From Planctomycetota bacterium (lineage in GTDB: Bacteria > Planctomycetota > Phycisphaerae > FEN-1346), in assembly GCA_030602705.1 (NCBI GenBank), contig JAUVZF010000020.1, positions 1-53,208 of the forward strand: a stretch of DNA of 53,208 nt. The letters are read 5' to 3'. The notes beneath the pieces are model-generated. The model did no database searches and was not told where the DNA came from. It saw only the letters and a program-made list of their open reading frames with translations. This document shows, piece by piece, positions 7,761-16,861 of this stretch. The position numbers and the translations under genes are program-made. Each line of letters starts with the position of its first letter. Within the stretch, counting starts at the first letter, position 1.

Positions 7761-9251
7761 TCAGTCCGCCGGCCAGTATCCGAGCATGTGGTCGTAGAGG
7801 CGTGTGAACTCTGCCAGTGCGGCGTCGTACGTTTCGCGATTCTCGGCGCGTGGCCGGATGTCCTTTCCGGCTGCCCGCCGCTGGAGGGCGACCTTCGCGG
7901 GATCGTCGATGAGGCCGGCGCCGGCGGCCGCCAGCAGCGCCGCCCCTTTCAGGCCGGCCTCCGGTTCGTCCGAAAGCACCAGAGGCACACCGAGGACGTC
8001 GGCCTTGATCTGGTTCCAGAGTTCGTTTCGAGCCCCGCCGCCGACGCAGAACACCTGCTCGACCTCGACGCCCAGGCTGCGGAAGATGGCCAGGTCTCGC
8101 CCCATGGCCAGCGCCACGCCCTCCATGACGGCCCGGACGAAGTGCGGCGCGGCGTGGTTCAACGTGATACCGAAGTATCCGCCCCTGGCGGCGGTGTTCT
8201 CGCGGCGGCGCTCGCCCAGCATGTAGGGGTAGAAGAGCAGTCCGTCGCTGCCTTCGGGGGCGCGGGCGGCCATCTCGATCATCGACTCGAACGAGACTTC
8301 CTCGCCTCGCAGGGAACTCGCGAGGTCCTTGCACCATTTCATGCTCAGGCCGCCGCAGTCGAGGATCGTGAACGGCACCCACCCATCCACAACGTGTCGC
8401 AGGTTCTGCACGGCCGGATGGATCAGCGGCTCGGGCGCGTGGGTTGCCAGGAGCGTGCTGGTGCCGGTGACGTCGGCCGTGATCCCCTGCCCCACGATGC
8501 CGAAGCCCAGCATGGAGGCGGGGAAGTCGCCGCCGCCGGCCACGACGGGTGTGCCGATGGGGATGCCCGTCAGGCGCGACGCCTCTTCCGTGACCGTTCC
8601 GATGACCTCGCAGGAGGCAGACACCGGGGCGAACCGGTCGAGGTCCACGCCGACGGCCGCAGCCACATCTTCGGAGTAAGCGTCGGTGCGCCAATCCCAG
8701 AGGAACGACCCGGAGGCCTCGCTCGGGTCGGTGGCCGCCACGCCGGTTAGCCTGAAGTTGATGAAGTCCTTCGGCACGAGGAACCATCGCGTGCGGTCGT
8801 AGACCTCGGGCTCGTTGTCCTTGTGCCACCGGACCTTGAGGCCCGTCCAGGCGGGGTTGATCGGATTGGCCGCCACGGCCGACAGTTGCACCTCATCGCA
8901 GCGGCGGCGCAGGTCTTCGCACTGGGTCCGGCACCGCTTGTCGCACCAAAGTTGCACCCACGGGGTGGTCACGTCGCCCTTCTCGTCGATGCCGACGGGC
9001 CCGCTCATCTGGCCGCACGCAGCCACGGCGGCAATCGACTCGGGGCGGGCGCCGGTGTCGCTCAGCACGCTGCGGATCGCCTCGCAGACTTGAGTCCACC
9101 ACCCGTCGGGACGCTGCTGCGCCCAGCCGGGGTGCGGGCTGTCCACCTCGTGTTTGACCTGCGCGATGCCCAGGACGGCGCCTTCGTGCGTGACGACGGC
9201 GGCGCGAGTGCTCTGCGTGCCGATGTCCAGGGCCAGGATATTCGTGTTCAT
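7761..9251 (-). CDS. FGGY-family sugar kinase (xylulokinase-like)
   Basis: The 496-residue protein has the FGGY ATP-binding start LALDIGTQSTRAAVV, the segment GWAQQRPDGWW, ACGQMSGPVGI (a variant of the xylulokinase GQMHG), and a C-terminal GGGARNELWNQIKADVLG block. Length is typical of xylulokinase. It phosphorylates a sugar or polyol in the cytoplasm. The His-to-Ser change in GQMHG hints that the substrate may differ from D-xylulose. The gene lies 60 bases upstream of the AroE-like gene and both are read on the minus strand, so they are probably co-transcribed. Confidence 0.9.
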   Translation of the reverse strand: MNTNILALDIGTQSTRAAVVTHEGAVLGIAQVKHEVDSPHPGWAQQRPDGWWTQVCEAIRSVLSDTGARPESIAAVAACGQMSGPVGIDEKGDVTTPWVQLWCDKRCRTQCEDLRRRCDEVQLSAVAANPINPAWTGLKVRWHKDNEPEVYDRTRWFLVPKDFINFRLTGVAATDPSEASGSFLWDWRTDAYSEDVAAAVGVDLDRFAPVSASCEVIGTVTEEASRLTGIPIGTPVVAGGGDFPASMLGFGIVGQGITADVTGTSTLLATHAPEPLIHPAVQNLRHVVDGWVPFTILDCGGLSMKWCKDLASSLRGEEVSFESMIEMAARAPEGSDGLLFYPYMLGERRRENTAARGGYFGITLNHAAPHFVRAVMEGVALAMGRDLAIFRSLGVEVEQVFCVGGGARNELWNQIKADVLGVPLVLSDEPEAGLKGAALLAAAGAGLIDDPAKVALQRRAAGKDIRPRAENRETYDAALAEFTRLYDHMLGYWPAD

Positions 9252-9610
9252 GGGTCGGTTCTCGCCGGGCTCTCGTGCATTTTGAGTTTCGGGTTTTCGC
9301 GCGGCGGGTCAGGAGACCCGCCGCGCACATGCTCTGATGCGCGGTGGGTCTCCTGACCCACCGCGCAAGACCTGTTCCGGAACGCACTATGCGGTCTTAC
9401 GTAAGTCTTTTGCTGTGGCGAGAACGGCACCCGCTCGCTTACGCTCGCGGCTAGTTACACTCGCGCCTGACCAGCCCCGTGAGAAAACCAGCCGCGCACG
9501 TAAGTAAGCGGCGCAAGCCCCTGGGCTGCCAGCCCAATCAGGTCTCGCCACGGCATGCACACGCAAACGTGGGCATGGCACCCGACGGCAAAAGACTTAC
9601 CTGGCCCCGT
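9252..9610. other. Intergenic region with paired REP-like hairpins
   Basis: This 359-base gap between the kinase and the alcohol dehydrogenase (both minus strand) holds two 28-base hairpins at 9299 and 9339 and a 200-base stretch with no gene. The kinase start has only a weak ribosome binding site. The gap may carry the promoter of the downstream kinase-dehydrogenase pair, but I see no clean -35/-10 pair. Confidence 0.5.
9299..9366. repeat. Two 28-bp REP-like hairpins
   Basis: Hairpin one (9299-9326) is GCGCGGCGGGTC-AGGA-GACCCGCCGCGC, a perfect 12-bp stem. Hairpin two (9339-9366) is GCGCGGTGGGTC-TCCT-GACCCACCGCGC, also perfect, with the complementary loop, so the pair is arranged head to head as in bacterial interspersed mosaic elements. 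The 4197 hairpin belongs to the same family. Confidence 0.85.
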
Positions 9611-10648
9611 TCAGAATCGCAGGATGGCCTTGATGACCTGGCCGCTCGCGACCGCATCAAGGGCGTCGCCTATCTGCTCGACGGTGAACTCGTGGGTGAG
9701 AAAATCGTCGGGGCTGATCTTGCCTTCGCGAATCCACTCGCACAGGGGTTCCTGTGCGGCGCGTTCGCGGCTGCGGGTGGGCCACTGGTGCATGGTGAGG
9801 TTGAAGTTGTACGGCCCCCTGCCCTTCTCGACCGTGATGGACGATTCGGCGATGACGCCGTAGATGCAGATGGCGCCGCCCATCTTGATGAGCGGCAGGG
9901 CGGCGTTCACGATGGCGGGCAGGCCGACGGCGTCGATGACGGCATCGAGCGGGCCCCCGCGCGCGGCGGTGAGTGTCTCAAGCGCCGGGTCGTCGGGCGC
10001 GAAGACGGCGTCGGCCCCCATGGCGAGGGCCTTCTCGCGTTTGTGCTCCAGCGGATCGACCATGCCGATGTACCCCAGGCCGAGCAGTTTGCCGAACACG
10101 AGGAAACTCAGGCCCACCGGGCCGGCGCCGAAGACGAGGATGTCGTCGCCTTCCTGCAAGTTGAAGTCGCCGAATCCGCCGTAGACCTCGCGCCAAGTGC
10201 AGAGCATGGCGGCCGCCTCGACCGAGATGTCGGGCGCGACGGGGCGCTGAATCTCGTAGCACTCGAACCAGCCGTGCTCTGAGTCGGCCACGCCGTCGGC
10301 GACCATGGCGTCGTGGTCGTTGGCGAGCGTGTAGTCGCAGAACCCGCCCCATCCGCTGGCGTATTGGGGGTCGCCGAACTCGAAGAGGAGCCCTCCGATC
10401 GCGCGGTCGCCGACCTTGAAGTTGCGGACCTTCTTGCCGACGGCATCGACGATACCGGCCCCCTCGTGCCCCAGGATAAGCGGGTAATCCTCGACGCCGG
10501 GGAAATGGCCGGCCACCAGTTTGCCGTCGGTGGCGTTGCACAGAACGGCCGCCTCGGTCTTGACGCGTGCCTGATACGGTCCGGGTGCCGGGTCGGGGAG
10601 GTCAACAACCCGGACCTTGCCCGGTTCGATGACGGCGACTGCTCTCAT
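9611..10648 (-). CDS. Medium-chain (zinc-type) alcohol dehydrogenase
   Basis: The 345-residue MDR enzyme has the catalytic-zinc Cys in VLCNATDGKL, the LGHEGAGIV motif (His-Glu ligands) and the coenzyme-binding ILVFGAGPVGL. The four-Cys structural zinc loop of classical alcohol dehydrogenases is absent, as in several sugar- or polyol-active branches. It would oxidise a polyol or secondary alcohol with NAD(P) in the cytoplasm. AAAGGAGCG lies just before the ATG at 10648. It follows the RhaT-like transporter by 54 bases, so uptake and oxidation appear coupled. Confidence 0.9.
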   Translation of the reverse strand: MRAVAVIEPGKVRVVDLPDPAPGPYQARVKTEAAVLCNATDGKLVAGHFPGVEDYPLILGHEGAGIVDAVGKKVRNFKVGDRAIGGLLFEFGDPQYASGWGGFCDYTLANDHDAMVADGVADSEHGWFECYEIQRPVAPDISVEAAAMLCTWREVYGGFGDFNLQEGDDILVFGAGPVGLSFLVFGKLLGLGYIGMVDPLEHKREKALAMGADAVFAPDDPALETLTAARGGPLDAVIDAVGLPAIVNAALPLIKMGGAICIYGVIAESSITVEKGRGPYNFNLTMHQWPTRSRERAAQEPLCEWIREGKISPDDFLTHEFTVEQIGDALDAVASGQVIKAILRF

Positions 10649-10702
10649 GACAACGCTCCTTTGTTCTGTGCCGGCACTGTCTCTCGCGTCGCGGCCGGAA
10701 AC

Positions 10703-11743
10703 TTACGAACTGATGGCGTTTCCATACGACACGATGACGACACCCAGGATCAGCACCGCCAGGCCGGCGAACAGCCAGCGTTTGCTCGCGGTGCTGGCGC
10801 CTTTCCACTCGCCGGTGAAGAATCCGAGGCCGTTGCCGATGAGAAGCGACCCGGACTGGAAGATGGCAAAGCCTACCGACGTGCCGAGGACCCCGAGCGT
10901 CCATCCGCCGATGCCGTAGAAGAAGATGCAGGCGAAGTGGGCCGCCGCCATCAGGAAGGCGAGCAGGAGGTTGCGGCCCGACCCCACGCCCGCGAAGCCC
11001 TTCCACGTCTTGTTCTTCGTGAGCATGAGAAGAGAGAACCCGACGCTGGAGATCATGCCGCCGAGGAAGATCAGCGTCCACGTGGACAGGCCGGCCACCC
11101 ATGCAGGATTGCCCAGCCCTTCGGAGATCTCGGCGATCTTGCCGATGTTGTTGCCGATGTGAAAGGCGATATTCAGGCCGGACGACAGGACGCCGGCCAG
11201 CACGCAGACCATGAGGCCCAGGGCCATGCGCGTCTTTTTCTTGGGCTCGCCCTCCGCTTCGCCGCCGACCTGAGACTTCTCTCGCTGCATGCCGGCGTAC
11301 CCGTTGACGGCCACGCCGAGGATGCAGACGAGAATGCCCCCGATGACGGTCATGCCGCCGACCGTCGCGATCATGTCGGCACTGCCCAGGAAGAACGGCA
11401 CCATCGAGCCCACCAGGGCCATCGTGCCCATCGTCAGGGAGTACCCCAGCGAGAGGCCGACCATCGACAGGCCGTACCCCCAGCAGCAGAATCCGCAGCC
11501 CCACAGGAAACTGAGGCCCAGCACGCCGAGAATGACCGCCCAGGAGACGTCCGCGTACGTGTCCCAGAGGCCGTTGACCGCCAGCATGGCAACGCCGACC
11601 GGGACGACCAGCATGGCGAACAGGAAGAACGCCCCCCACGTGTTCTCCCACGCGTAGTTCTTGACGTACTTCGACGGCAGGGCAAACGTGCCGAGAAACA
11701 GCGCGCCCAACATGGTCCAAGCGATTCCGATCATCGTATCCAT
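10703..11743 (-). CDS. RhaT-like sugar/proton symporter
   Basis: This 346-residue integral membrane protein has about ten hydrophobic segments. It matches the L-rhamnose-proton symporter family in length and in landmarks such as GALFLGTFALPSKYVKNYAWEN at the N-terminus, LWGCGFCCWGYGL, the mid-protein charged loop (EAEGEPKKKTRM) and the C-terminal ILGVVIVSYGNA. It would import a sugar or polyol. GGAAAGGAC precedes the ATG. It is the first gene of the minus-strand sugar operon, upstream of the alcohol dehydrogenase and the kinase. Confidence 0.85.
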   Translation of the reverse strand: MDTMIGIAWTMLGALFLGTFALPSKYVKNYAWENTWGAFFLFAMLVVPVGVAMLAVNGLWDTYADVSWAVILGVLGLSFLWGCGFCCWGYGLSMVGLSLGYSLTMGTMALVGSMVPFFLGSADMIATVGGMTVIGGILVCILGVAVNGYAGMQREKSQVGGEAEGEPKKKTRMALGLMVCVLAGVLSSGLNIAFHIGNNIGKIAEISEGLGNPAWVAGLSTWTLIFLGGMISSVGFSLLMLTKNKTWKGFAGVGSGRNLLLAFLMAAAHFACIFFYGIGGWTLGVLGTSVGFAIFQSGSLLIGNGLGFFTGEWKGASTASKRWLFAGLAVLILGVVIVSYGNAISS

Positions 11744-12070
11744 AGCACTTGTGTCCTTTCCTGTGTGTGCCGGTCGAAACTGCGCTCACCGCCCGCCGCG
11801 GCCGTGCCTGTCCTTGCGCCGCGCGTGTCCTCACCCGTACGTGTTTGGCGTGGTCGTCATTCCGATCCTTGTTGATACCGGATGCGTACGCAGCGACCGC
11901 GGCTTGAGGCGCGGGAGTCGAGGAATCTCGCCGTTTTCCGTTCTCCGCCGGCCCAACAGCGAGATTTCTCCGCTCGCCCCCGCTCGCGCGGCGGCTCGGT
12001 CGAAATGACAGTGCCTAAAATCCACGCTAAACACGTACCCTCACCCACCGCGCCAAGTGGCCTTGTAGGC
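11744..12070. other. Spacer with a dispersed regulatory or repeat phrase
   Basis: No gene is supported in this 327-base gap. Around 11925-12010 the phrase GAGATTTCTCCGCTCG followed by CGGTCGAAATGACAG resembles the end of the repeat tract at 1789-1825. The rest should hold the promoter of the transporter operon that starts at 11743 on the minus strand and the 3' region of the beta-propeller gene. Confidence 0.5.
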
Positions 12071-13270
12071 TCAGTCCGCAAGCGGAATCACGCATATCGT
12101 GTGCGGTGAATCGTGCTTCGTGTTGACCTTGTCCGGCCCGGTGACCACGTCGAAGCACGTGACGATGAGTTGGCTGCCGCGGACGATCGGCTCGCCCGGC
12201 TGGTCGAGCAGTCCGTCGGCGCCGTCGGTATCGCCGTTCCGGGCGAGCACGGTTATCTTGCCGCTCGGGTCCACCCTGGCGACGGCGTTGTTCGAGAAGT
12301 CGGCCACGTAGATGTTGTCGTCGGCGTCGATGCAGATGCCGTCGGTCGTCCGCATGGCGGCCTTGACCATCATCTCTTTGAACGCCGGGTCTTCCATGGG
12401 GGTGTTGAAATCGGTCTTGGCGAAGACGGTGGTGCCCGTCACGTTGCCCTCGGCGTCGAAGGTGATCTTGTGCAGGGCGCCGTCGCCGAAGTTCCCGACG
12501 AACAGGTTGCCCTTGCTGTCGAAGACCAGGCCGTCGACGCCGTACTGGCAGTCGGGGTTCAGGGTCTTAAGGAGGACCAGCAGGTTCTTGTCGTCGCGGG
12601 TGTTGGCGACCTTGACGTCCTGGTCGTCGAGCCGGAAGCGATAGACGGCGCTCGCGAGTTTGCCGTCGTCGTGCTTGATCTTCGGCAGCATGCTGACGGT
12701 GGCGTAGACGTATCCCTTGTGGACGCGGACGCCGTTGGGATGGCTGATGCCGCCGGCGACGACGGTCGTCTTCTCGACCACGCCGTCCCTGACGCGGAGG
12801 CGCAGGATGCGTCCCTGGTTGATCTCGCCGTCGTCGCCGTTGCCCGTGGGCCAGTTCTGGTTGTCGGAGACGTACAGGTCGCCGTCGGGTCCGAAGGCGA
12901 TGCCCATCGGACAGGCGCGGCCGGTCTCGGCCATGACGGGGCACTCGAACCACTTGCTGACCTTGTTCGCCTTGTCGATCTTGATGAAGACGGCCGGCCT
13001 GGCGGGCACCGTCGCGTCGGGTGGGTAACTGCCGTAGTTCGGACAGGCCACGACGATATTGCCGTCGGCGTCGATCGCCATGCCGTCGGGCGTGGGGCAG
13101 AAGTCGGGCAGTGTGACGAGGAGCCTGGCGGTTTTGAGCGCCGTGTCACCGGCCTGCTCACCGGCGGAGTCGCACCCCTGAGCCAGCGCCAGCCCCGCGA
13201 CACAGACCGCCGCGACGAGCCATCCGCGAGAGCGGAAGCCTGCCGCCGTTCCATCGACTCGATGCGTCAT
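12071..13270 (-). CDS. NHL/SMP-30-type beta-propeller lipoprotein
   Basis: The 399-residue product starts at the ATG at 13270, which has AAAGGAG seven bases upstream; an in-frame TTG at 13324 is less likely. The N-terminus carries two Arg, a hydrophobic core and a lipobox ending LAQGC, so it is probably anchored outside the inner membrane. The body has repeated blades with PDGMAIDADGNIVVACP, MGIAFGPDGDLYVSD, GLVFDSKGNLFVGNFG and TDGICIDADDNIYVADFS, typical of SMP-30/gluconolactonase and NHL propellers. It may bind or hydrolyse a lactone or glycoside. It lies 94 bases downstream of the di-haem gene on the same strand, so the two may be co-expressed. Confidence 0.85.
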   Translation of the reverse strand: MTHRVDGTAAGFRSRGWLVAAVCVAGLALAQGCDSAGEQAGDTALKTARLLVTLPDFCPTPDGMAIDADGNIVVACPNYGSYPPDATVPARPAVFIKIDKANKVSKWFECPVMAETGRACPMGIAFGPDGDLYVSDNQNWPTGNGDDGEINQGRILRLRVRDGVVEKTTVVAGGISHPNGVRVHKGYVYATVSMLPKIKHDDGKLASAVYRFRLDDQDVKVANTRDDKNLLVLLKTLNPDCQYGVDGLVFDSKGNLFVGNFGDGALHKITFDAEGNVTGTTVFAKTDFNTPMEDPAFKEMMVKAAMRTTDGICIDADDNIYVADFSNNAVARVDPSGKITVLARNGDTDGADGLLDQPGEPIVRGSQLIVTCFDVVTGPDKVNTKHDSPHTICVIPLAD

Positions 13271-13363
13271 GGTTACTCCTTTCGTCTCGGTTGCATCCGG
13301 TGCTACGTCGTCAACTCTTGGCAACGATCCGGCACGCGCCGAGCGCGGCCGGCTCTGTCCATG

Positions 13364-16300
13364 CTACATGCCGCTTGCGCTAAGCCTGCTTGCGACCTTC
13401 GCCGGCTTGGCGTCGCAGCCCCAGACCTGGACCTCCGTAAAGGCGCACCAGCCAAGGGGCTCGTCCTGGACCAGGGCGGTGAACTTGAGCCAGACGGCCG
13501 TCCGCTTCTTGAACGTAAAGGTCTGCGGGTCGGCGGTCTTGGCGATCTTGATCTTCTCGCGTGTGCCGTCGGCGAACTCGATCGTGGCGGAGTGCCAGTG
13601 TCTGTCGTGCGGGAAATCGGCCCGGATGTAGAGGACCACCTTGTCGATCTCAACCGGCCGGCCGAACTGGACTTTCCACCAGAGGTCCTTGCGTTTGTCG
13701 GGTCCCCAGGACGGGAACCTCTTGCCGTGGCCCTTGTTGGCGGTCGCCCCGTCGATGGCGCAGCGTGCGGCAAAGCAGGGCTCGCCGCGGCACTCGCTGT
13801 TGCTGGAGGCATGGGGATAACTCTTGGCAGTGCCCCGGACGTCGCCGGGGTTCAGCGCGACGTTGCGATAAGCGGCCTTGCCGGCGTCGGAGACGCCGGA
13901 GGAGACCGGCCGGGCCTTCGGATCAAACCTGGCCTCGATGTTCTCGCGGTCGAGTTCGTCCATGCGGTCGCGTTTGGCCTGGTAGCGGGCATACTTCTGC
14001 TTCTCGGCGTCGTTCCAGGCGTTGGCCTCGAGGTAGTCGCCGCAGAACGGCACCAGGAGGTCGATCCAACAGGCGATCTTGGCCATCTCCTCGCGGTTGA
14101 GGCGAACGTCGTTGTGCCCCTTCTCGAGCATCGCCATCAGTTCGCTCTTGGCAGCGCCCGCGAAGTACGGCGGCAGCATCGGAGGGATGGACTGGGCGTT
14201 CAACCAGTTGACCAGCCGGTTCGGCTTACCGCGCTGCGTCAGCACCAGGTAGGAATCGCTCCACATCCGCTTGGCCCCCTTGTCCTCGGTCCGCTCGTCG
14301 AGCATGCTGAAGGCCTTCTTCGCGCCCTTGGGGAGGGCGGCCACCTGGGGCTTCGGCGACGGCGCCGCCTTGGCGGGCTTCGTCAGGATGCCCACGTCGA
14401 TGAACTGCCCGCCCGTGGTCTGCCGGCAGTGGACGGCCATGACGTTCGGGCCCGGCCTCAACATGCCGCACTCCATCGGGGACGCCTCGTACTTGCTGAT
14501 GTGCCCCTTCGTCCTGGCCACCCGGACGCCGTTGACGTAGACGGTCATGTCCTCGTCATGGCAGTAGACCAGCGCCATGGTCTGGCCGGCGCAGGCGAAG
14601 GTGTCCGGGAGCGTGAATGTCCGCCTGAGCCAGATCTCCGGGGTCTTCCAGTGGGTGTTGACTTTGCCGCCACCCCCCGTGCCGAATCCCGCCCTGCCCC
14701 TCTTCCACTTGGCGCTGTCGAAATCGGGCTTCTGCCACTTGCCGGTTGGTTTGCTCGTGGTGTACTGCCACTGTCCTTGGATGGGCACGAGGGGCTTCAT
14801 GCCCTTCACAGACAGTGCCACCTTCTTCTTGCCGCCCGTCGACACGGCCGACCGGTCGTTGTGGCAGCGTATGCAGTGCTTGTTCAGGATCGGTTGAATC
14901 TCTTTTGGGAAACTGAACCCCCTGGGCGGTCCGTAGAACGGTTCCAGCGGCCTGGCGCCGCGGCCCAGCGCAATAGCGACCTTGCTTTTCGGCGCCGAGA
15001 CATCGCTCTTGTGCTCGTGGCAGCCAACGCAGGAAAAGGTCTCGCCGGGCTGAAGCGTAGACCACGATCGCATCGTCTGGACCACGTGGTTCTTCTCGTC
15101 GAGCAACTGGAAGTAGACCGGCGTGCGAGCCGGCACGGTGAACATGGCGGAGCCGTCCTCGTAAACCGGCGTCGAGCCGAGCACCCGCTTCACGTCCCAC
15201 GTGCCGTTGCGGATGGAGACGGGCGTGCTGACCAGCGCACCGCCGGCCGGTCCGCCGTTGCCGTTGCTTCCGACGCCCGCCGCGCGGTACTCCAGCGCGA
15301 CGACGCGCAGCCTCTTGACCGTCCCGCGTTCGATGCCCTTGAGCCCGGGGCCCACATACACGTCTTTGACGTAATAGACGCCGGTCTTGCGGCGCCAGTC
15401 CACCTGCGACGGCCTGAGATGCGGTCGCTTGCGGACGGTGAGCGGCACGGGCTGGTTGCAGGAGATCTTGGGGTCCCAGGCGAGCAGTTCGCGGCGGCCG
15501 TCGACGTCCATCCAGTAGATGCCAAACGCCCCCTTGTACCTGCGGTTGCCGCCCGGGTCCGGGTGGTAGGTCACCAGGAACTCGGTCTCGCTTATCGGGT
15601 ACGGGTACTGCCACTGCTCGCCGCCCTGGCCGTAGGCGTCGATGCGTACGGCCTTGGTTTCGCGCACCGGAGCGATGAGTTGCACGCCGTCGGCCTCCTG
15701 GGTGCCGAGCGCCCGGTCGATAATCGCCAGTTTGCCCCGCTGGTGGCTATGGTGCCCCGAAAGCACCGCGATGACCTTCTGCGTGCCGGGGATGCCCCGC
15801 GCGTGCATGATCGTCGTCGGGAACCACGAATTGTTTCCATAGAACTCGGTCTGGGCCGTACCGTCGGGATTCATCTGGAACAGCGGTTGGGGGTAGAGTT
15901 GGCCGCGGTCGTTGTAGTCCCACCGCGTGTAAACGACGCGCCCGTCGTCCATGACCTGCGGGTAGTTGGTGTGGACCTGGTCGAACGTCAGGCGGCGAAG
16001 GTACTTGCCGTCCTTGTCGCAGGCATAGAGGTTCGACACCTCGGTCCACCAGCAATCGACGATCTGCACGCAGCGGGTGGAGTTGAAGACGATGTCGCCG
16101 TCGGGCAGATACGCCGCCTCGTAATCGGCGTAGCCCAGGCCGGAGGTCAGTTGGCGGATCTTCCCGCTCGCCGCATCCATATCGTAGAGGTGGTAATCGT
16201 CCTGGCGGTCGGACTTCTTCCAGGCAAACAGGATGCGTTTGCCGTCGTAGGACACGTCCGGGTCGCGGATAACGCCCTTGGGGTCCTCGATGAGCGTTCG

Positions 16301-16825
16301 CATGGCTGCCCCGCTGCTGTCGAGCGTCAGCAGACACAGGGCCGTGCCGGCCCTGAAGTGCCGCTCGGCCTGGGCGTCGGACTGCCCCTCGGTGTAGGCG
16401 TAATGGCTGCCGCCGAGGTTGTAGTGCTTGGTGAAGACGATCTGCGGGAACTTCTCGACGAGGCGCTGGAGGCGAATCCTGCGGCGATGTTCGCAAACGC
16501 CGGCGTACAGGTCTTTCCAGCGCCCGTCGCTGCCCGGCGCGGCGGCCTTGACGAGACGCTCCAGCGTCTCGCGGTACATCTTGGCGGCGGGGCCAAGTTG
16601 CTCGAGCGCGCGGGTGACCATTTCGGCCTCGACCCGGGCGCCGCTCTTGCTTGTAAAGCACTCCTTGGGGTCTTTGCCATGATCCTGGAGCATCCAATCG
16701 TGGAGAACGGCGCTGCGGGGCGCGGCTTCAGCCGCCTGGCCGCCCTCGGCCGCAGGCGGCAAGGAACTCGCGGCCGTCAGGCCCGCCAACACGAGAGCAA
16801 GAGGAAGTGTGCGTTTCAGCCCCAT
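13364..16825 (-). CDS. Exported di-haem protein of the hydrazine synthase alpha-like family with inserted and C-terminal lectin-like domains
   Basis: This 1153-residue protein has a Sec signal. Residues about 160-480 form a beta-propeller (DPDVSYDGKRILFAWKK, YEAAYLPDGDIVFNSTR) typical of the HZS-alpha-like family common in Planctomycetota. Two c-type haem motifs follow: CVGCH near residue 599 and CIRCH near 651. Between about 690 and 820 lies a beta-sandwich like that of GH2 sugar-binding domains (WLRRTFTLPD, MTVYVNGVRVARTKGH). Residues about 1010-1140 look like a discoidin-type domain (WWKVQFGRPVEIDKVVLYI). True hydrazine synthesis is unlikely: no partner subunits or anammox genes are present. 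A secreted redox enzyme acting on a saccharide is more plausible. It is the first gene after a good minus-strand promoter. Confidence 0.8.
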   Translation of the reverse strand: MGLKRTLPLALVLAGLTAASSLPPAAEGGQAAEAAPRSAVLHDWMLQDHGKDPKECFTSKSGARVEAEMVTRALEQLGPAAKMYRETLERLVKAAAPGSDGRWKDLYAGVCEHRRRIRLQRLVEKFPQIVFTKHYNLGGSHYAYTEGQSDAQAERHFRAGTALCLLTLDSSGAAMRTLIEDPKGVIRDPDVSYDGKRILFAWKKSDRQDDYHLYDMDAASGKIRQLTSGLGYADYEAAYLPDGDIVFNSTRCVQIVDCWWTEVSNLYACDKDGKYLRRLTFDQVHTNYPQVMDDGRVVYTRWDYNDRGQLYPQPLFQMNPDGTAQTEFYGNNSWFPTTIMHARGIPGTQKVIAVLSGHHSHQRGKLAIIDRALGTQEADGVQLIAPVRETKAVRIDAYGQGGEQWQYPYPISETEFLVTYHPDPGGNRRYKGAFGIYWMDVDGRRELLAWDPKISCNQPVPLTVRKRPHLRPSQVDWRRKTGVYYVKDVYVGPGLKGIERGTVKRLRVVALEYRAAGVGSNGNGGPAGGALVSTPVSIRNGTWDVKRVLGSTPVYEDGSAMFTVPARTPVYFQLLDEKNHVVQTMRSWSTLQPGETFSCVGCHEHKSDVSAPKSKVAIALGRGARPLEPFYGPPRGFSFPKEIQPILNKHCIRCHNDRSAVSTGGKKKVALSVKGMKPLVPIQGQWQYTTSKPTGKWQKPDFDSAKWKRGRAGFGTGGGGKVNTHWKTPEIWLRRTFTLPDTFACAGQTMALVYCHDEDMTVYVNGVRVARTKGHISKYEASPMECGMLRPGPNVMAVHCRQTTGGQFIDVGILTKPAKAAPSPKPQVAALPKGAKKAFSMLDERTEDKGAKRMWSDSYLVLTQRGKPNRLVNWLNAQSIPPMLPPYFAGAAKSELMAMLEKGHNDVRLNREEMAKIACWIDLLVPFCGDYLEANAWNDAEKQKYARYQAKRDRMDELDRENIEARFDPKARPVSSGVSDAGKAAYRNVALNPGDVRGTAKSYPHASSNSECRGEPCFAARCAIDGATANKGHGKRFPSWGPDKRKDLWWKVQFGRPVEIDKVVLYIRADFPHDRHWHSATIEFADGTREKIKIAKTADPQTFTFKKRTAVWLKFTALVQDEPLGWCAFTEVQVWGCDAKPAKVASRLSASGM

Positions 16826-16861
16826 GTTCCTTTACTCCTGCCTGCGCGGTCCACCACACGG

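Noticed and set aside
7092..8750. 552-residue plus-strand open frame opposite the dehydrogenase and kinase
   Set aside because: The minus-strand genes have clear AroE and FGGY signatures; the plus frame is a codon-bias shadow.
13364..16825. True hydrazine synthase alpha subunit of anammox
   Set aside because: Partner subunits HzsB/C and other anammox genes are absent, and the protein carries extra sugar-binding-type domains, so only family relatedness is claimed.
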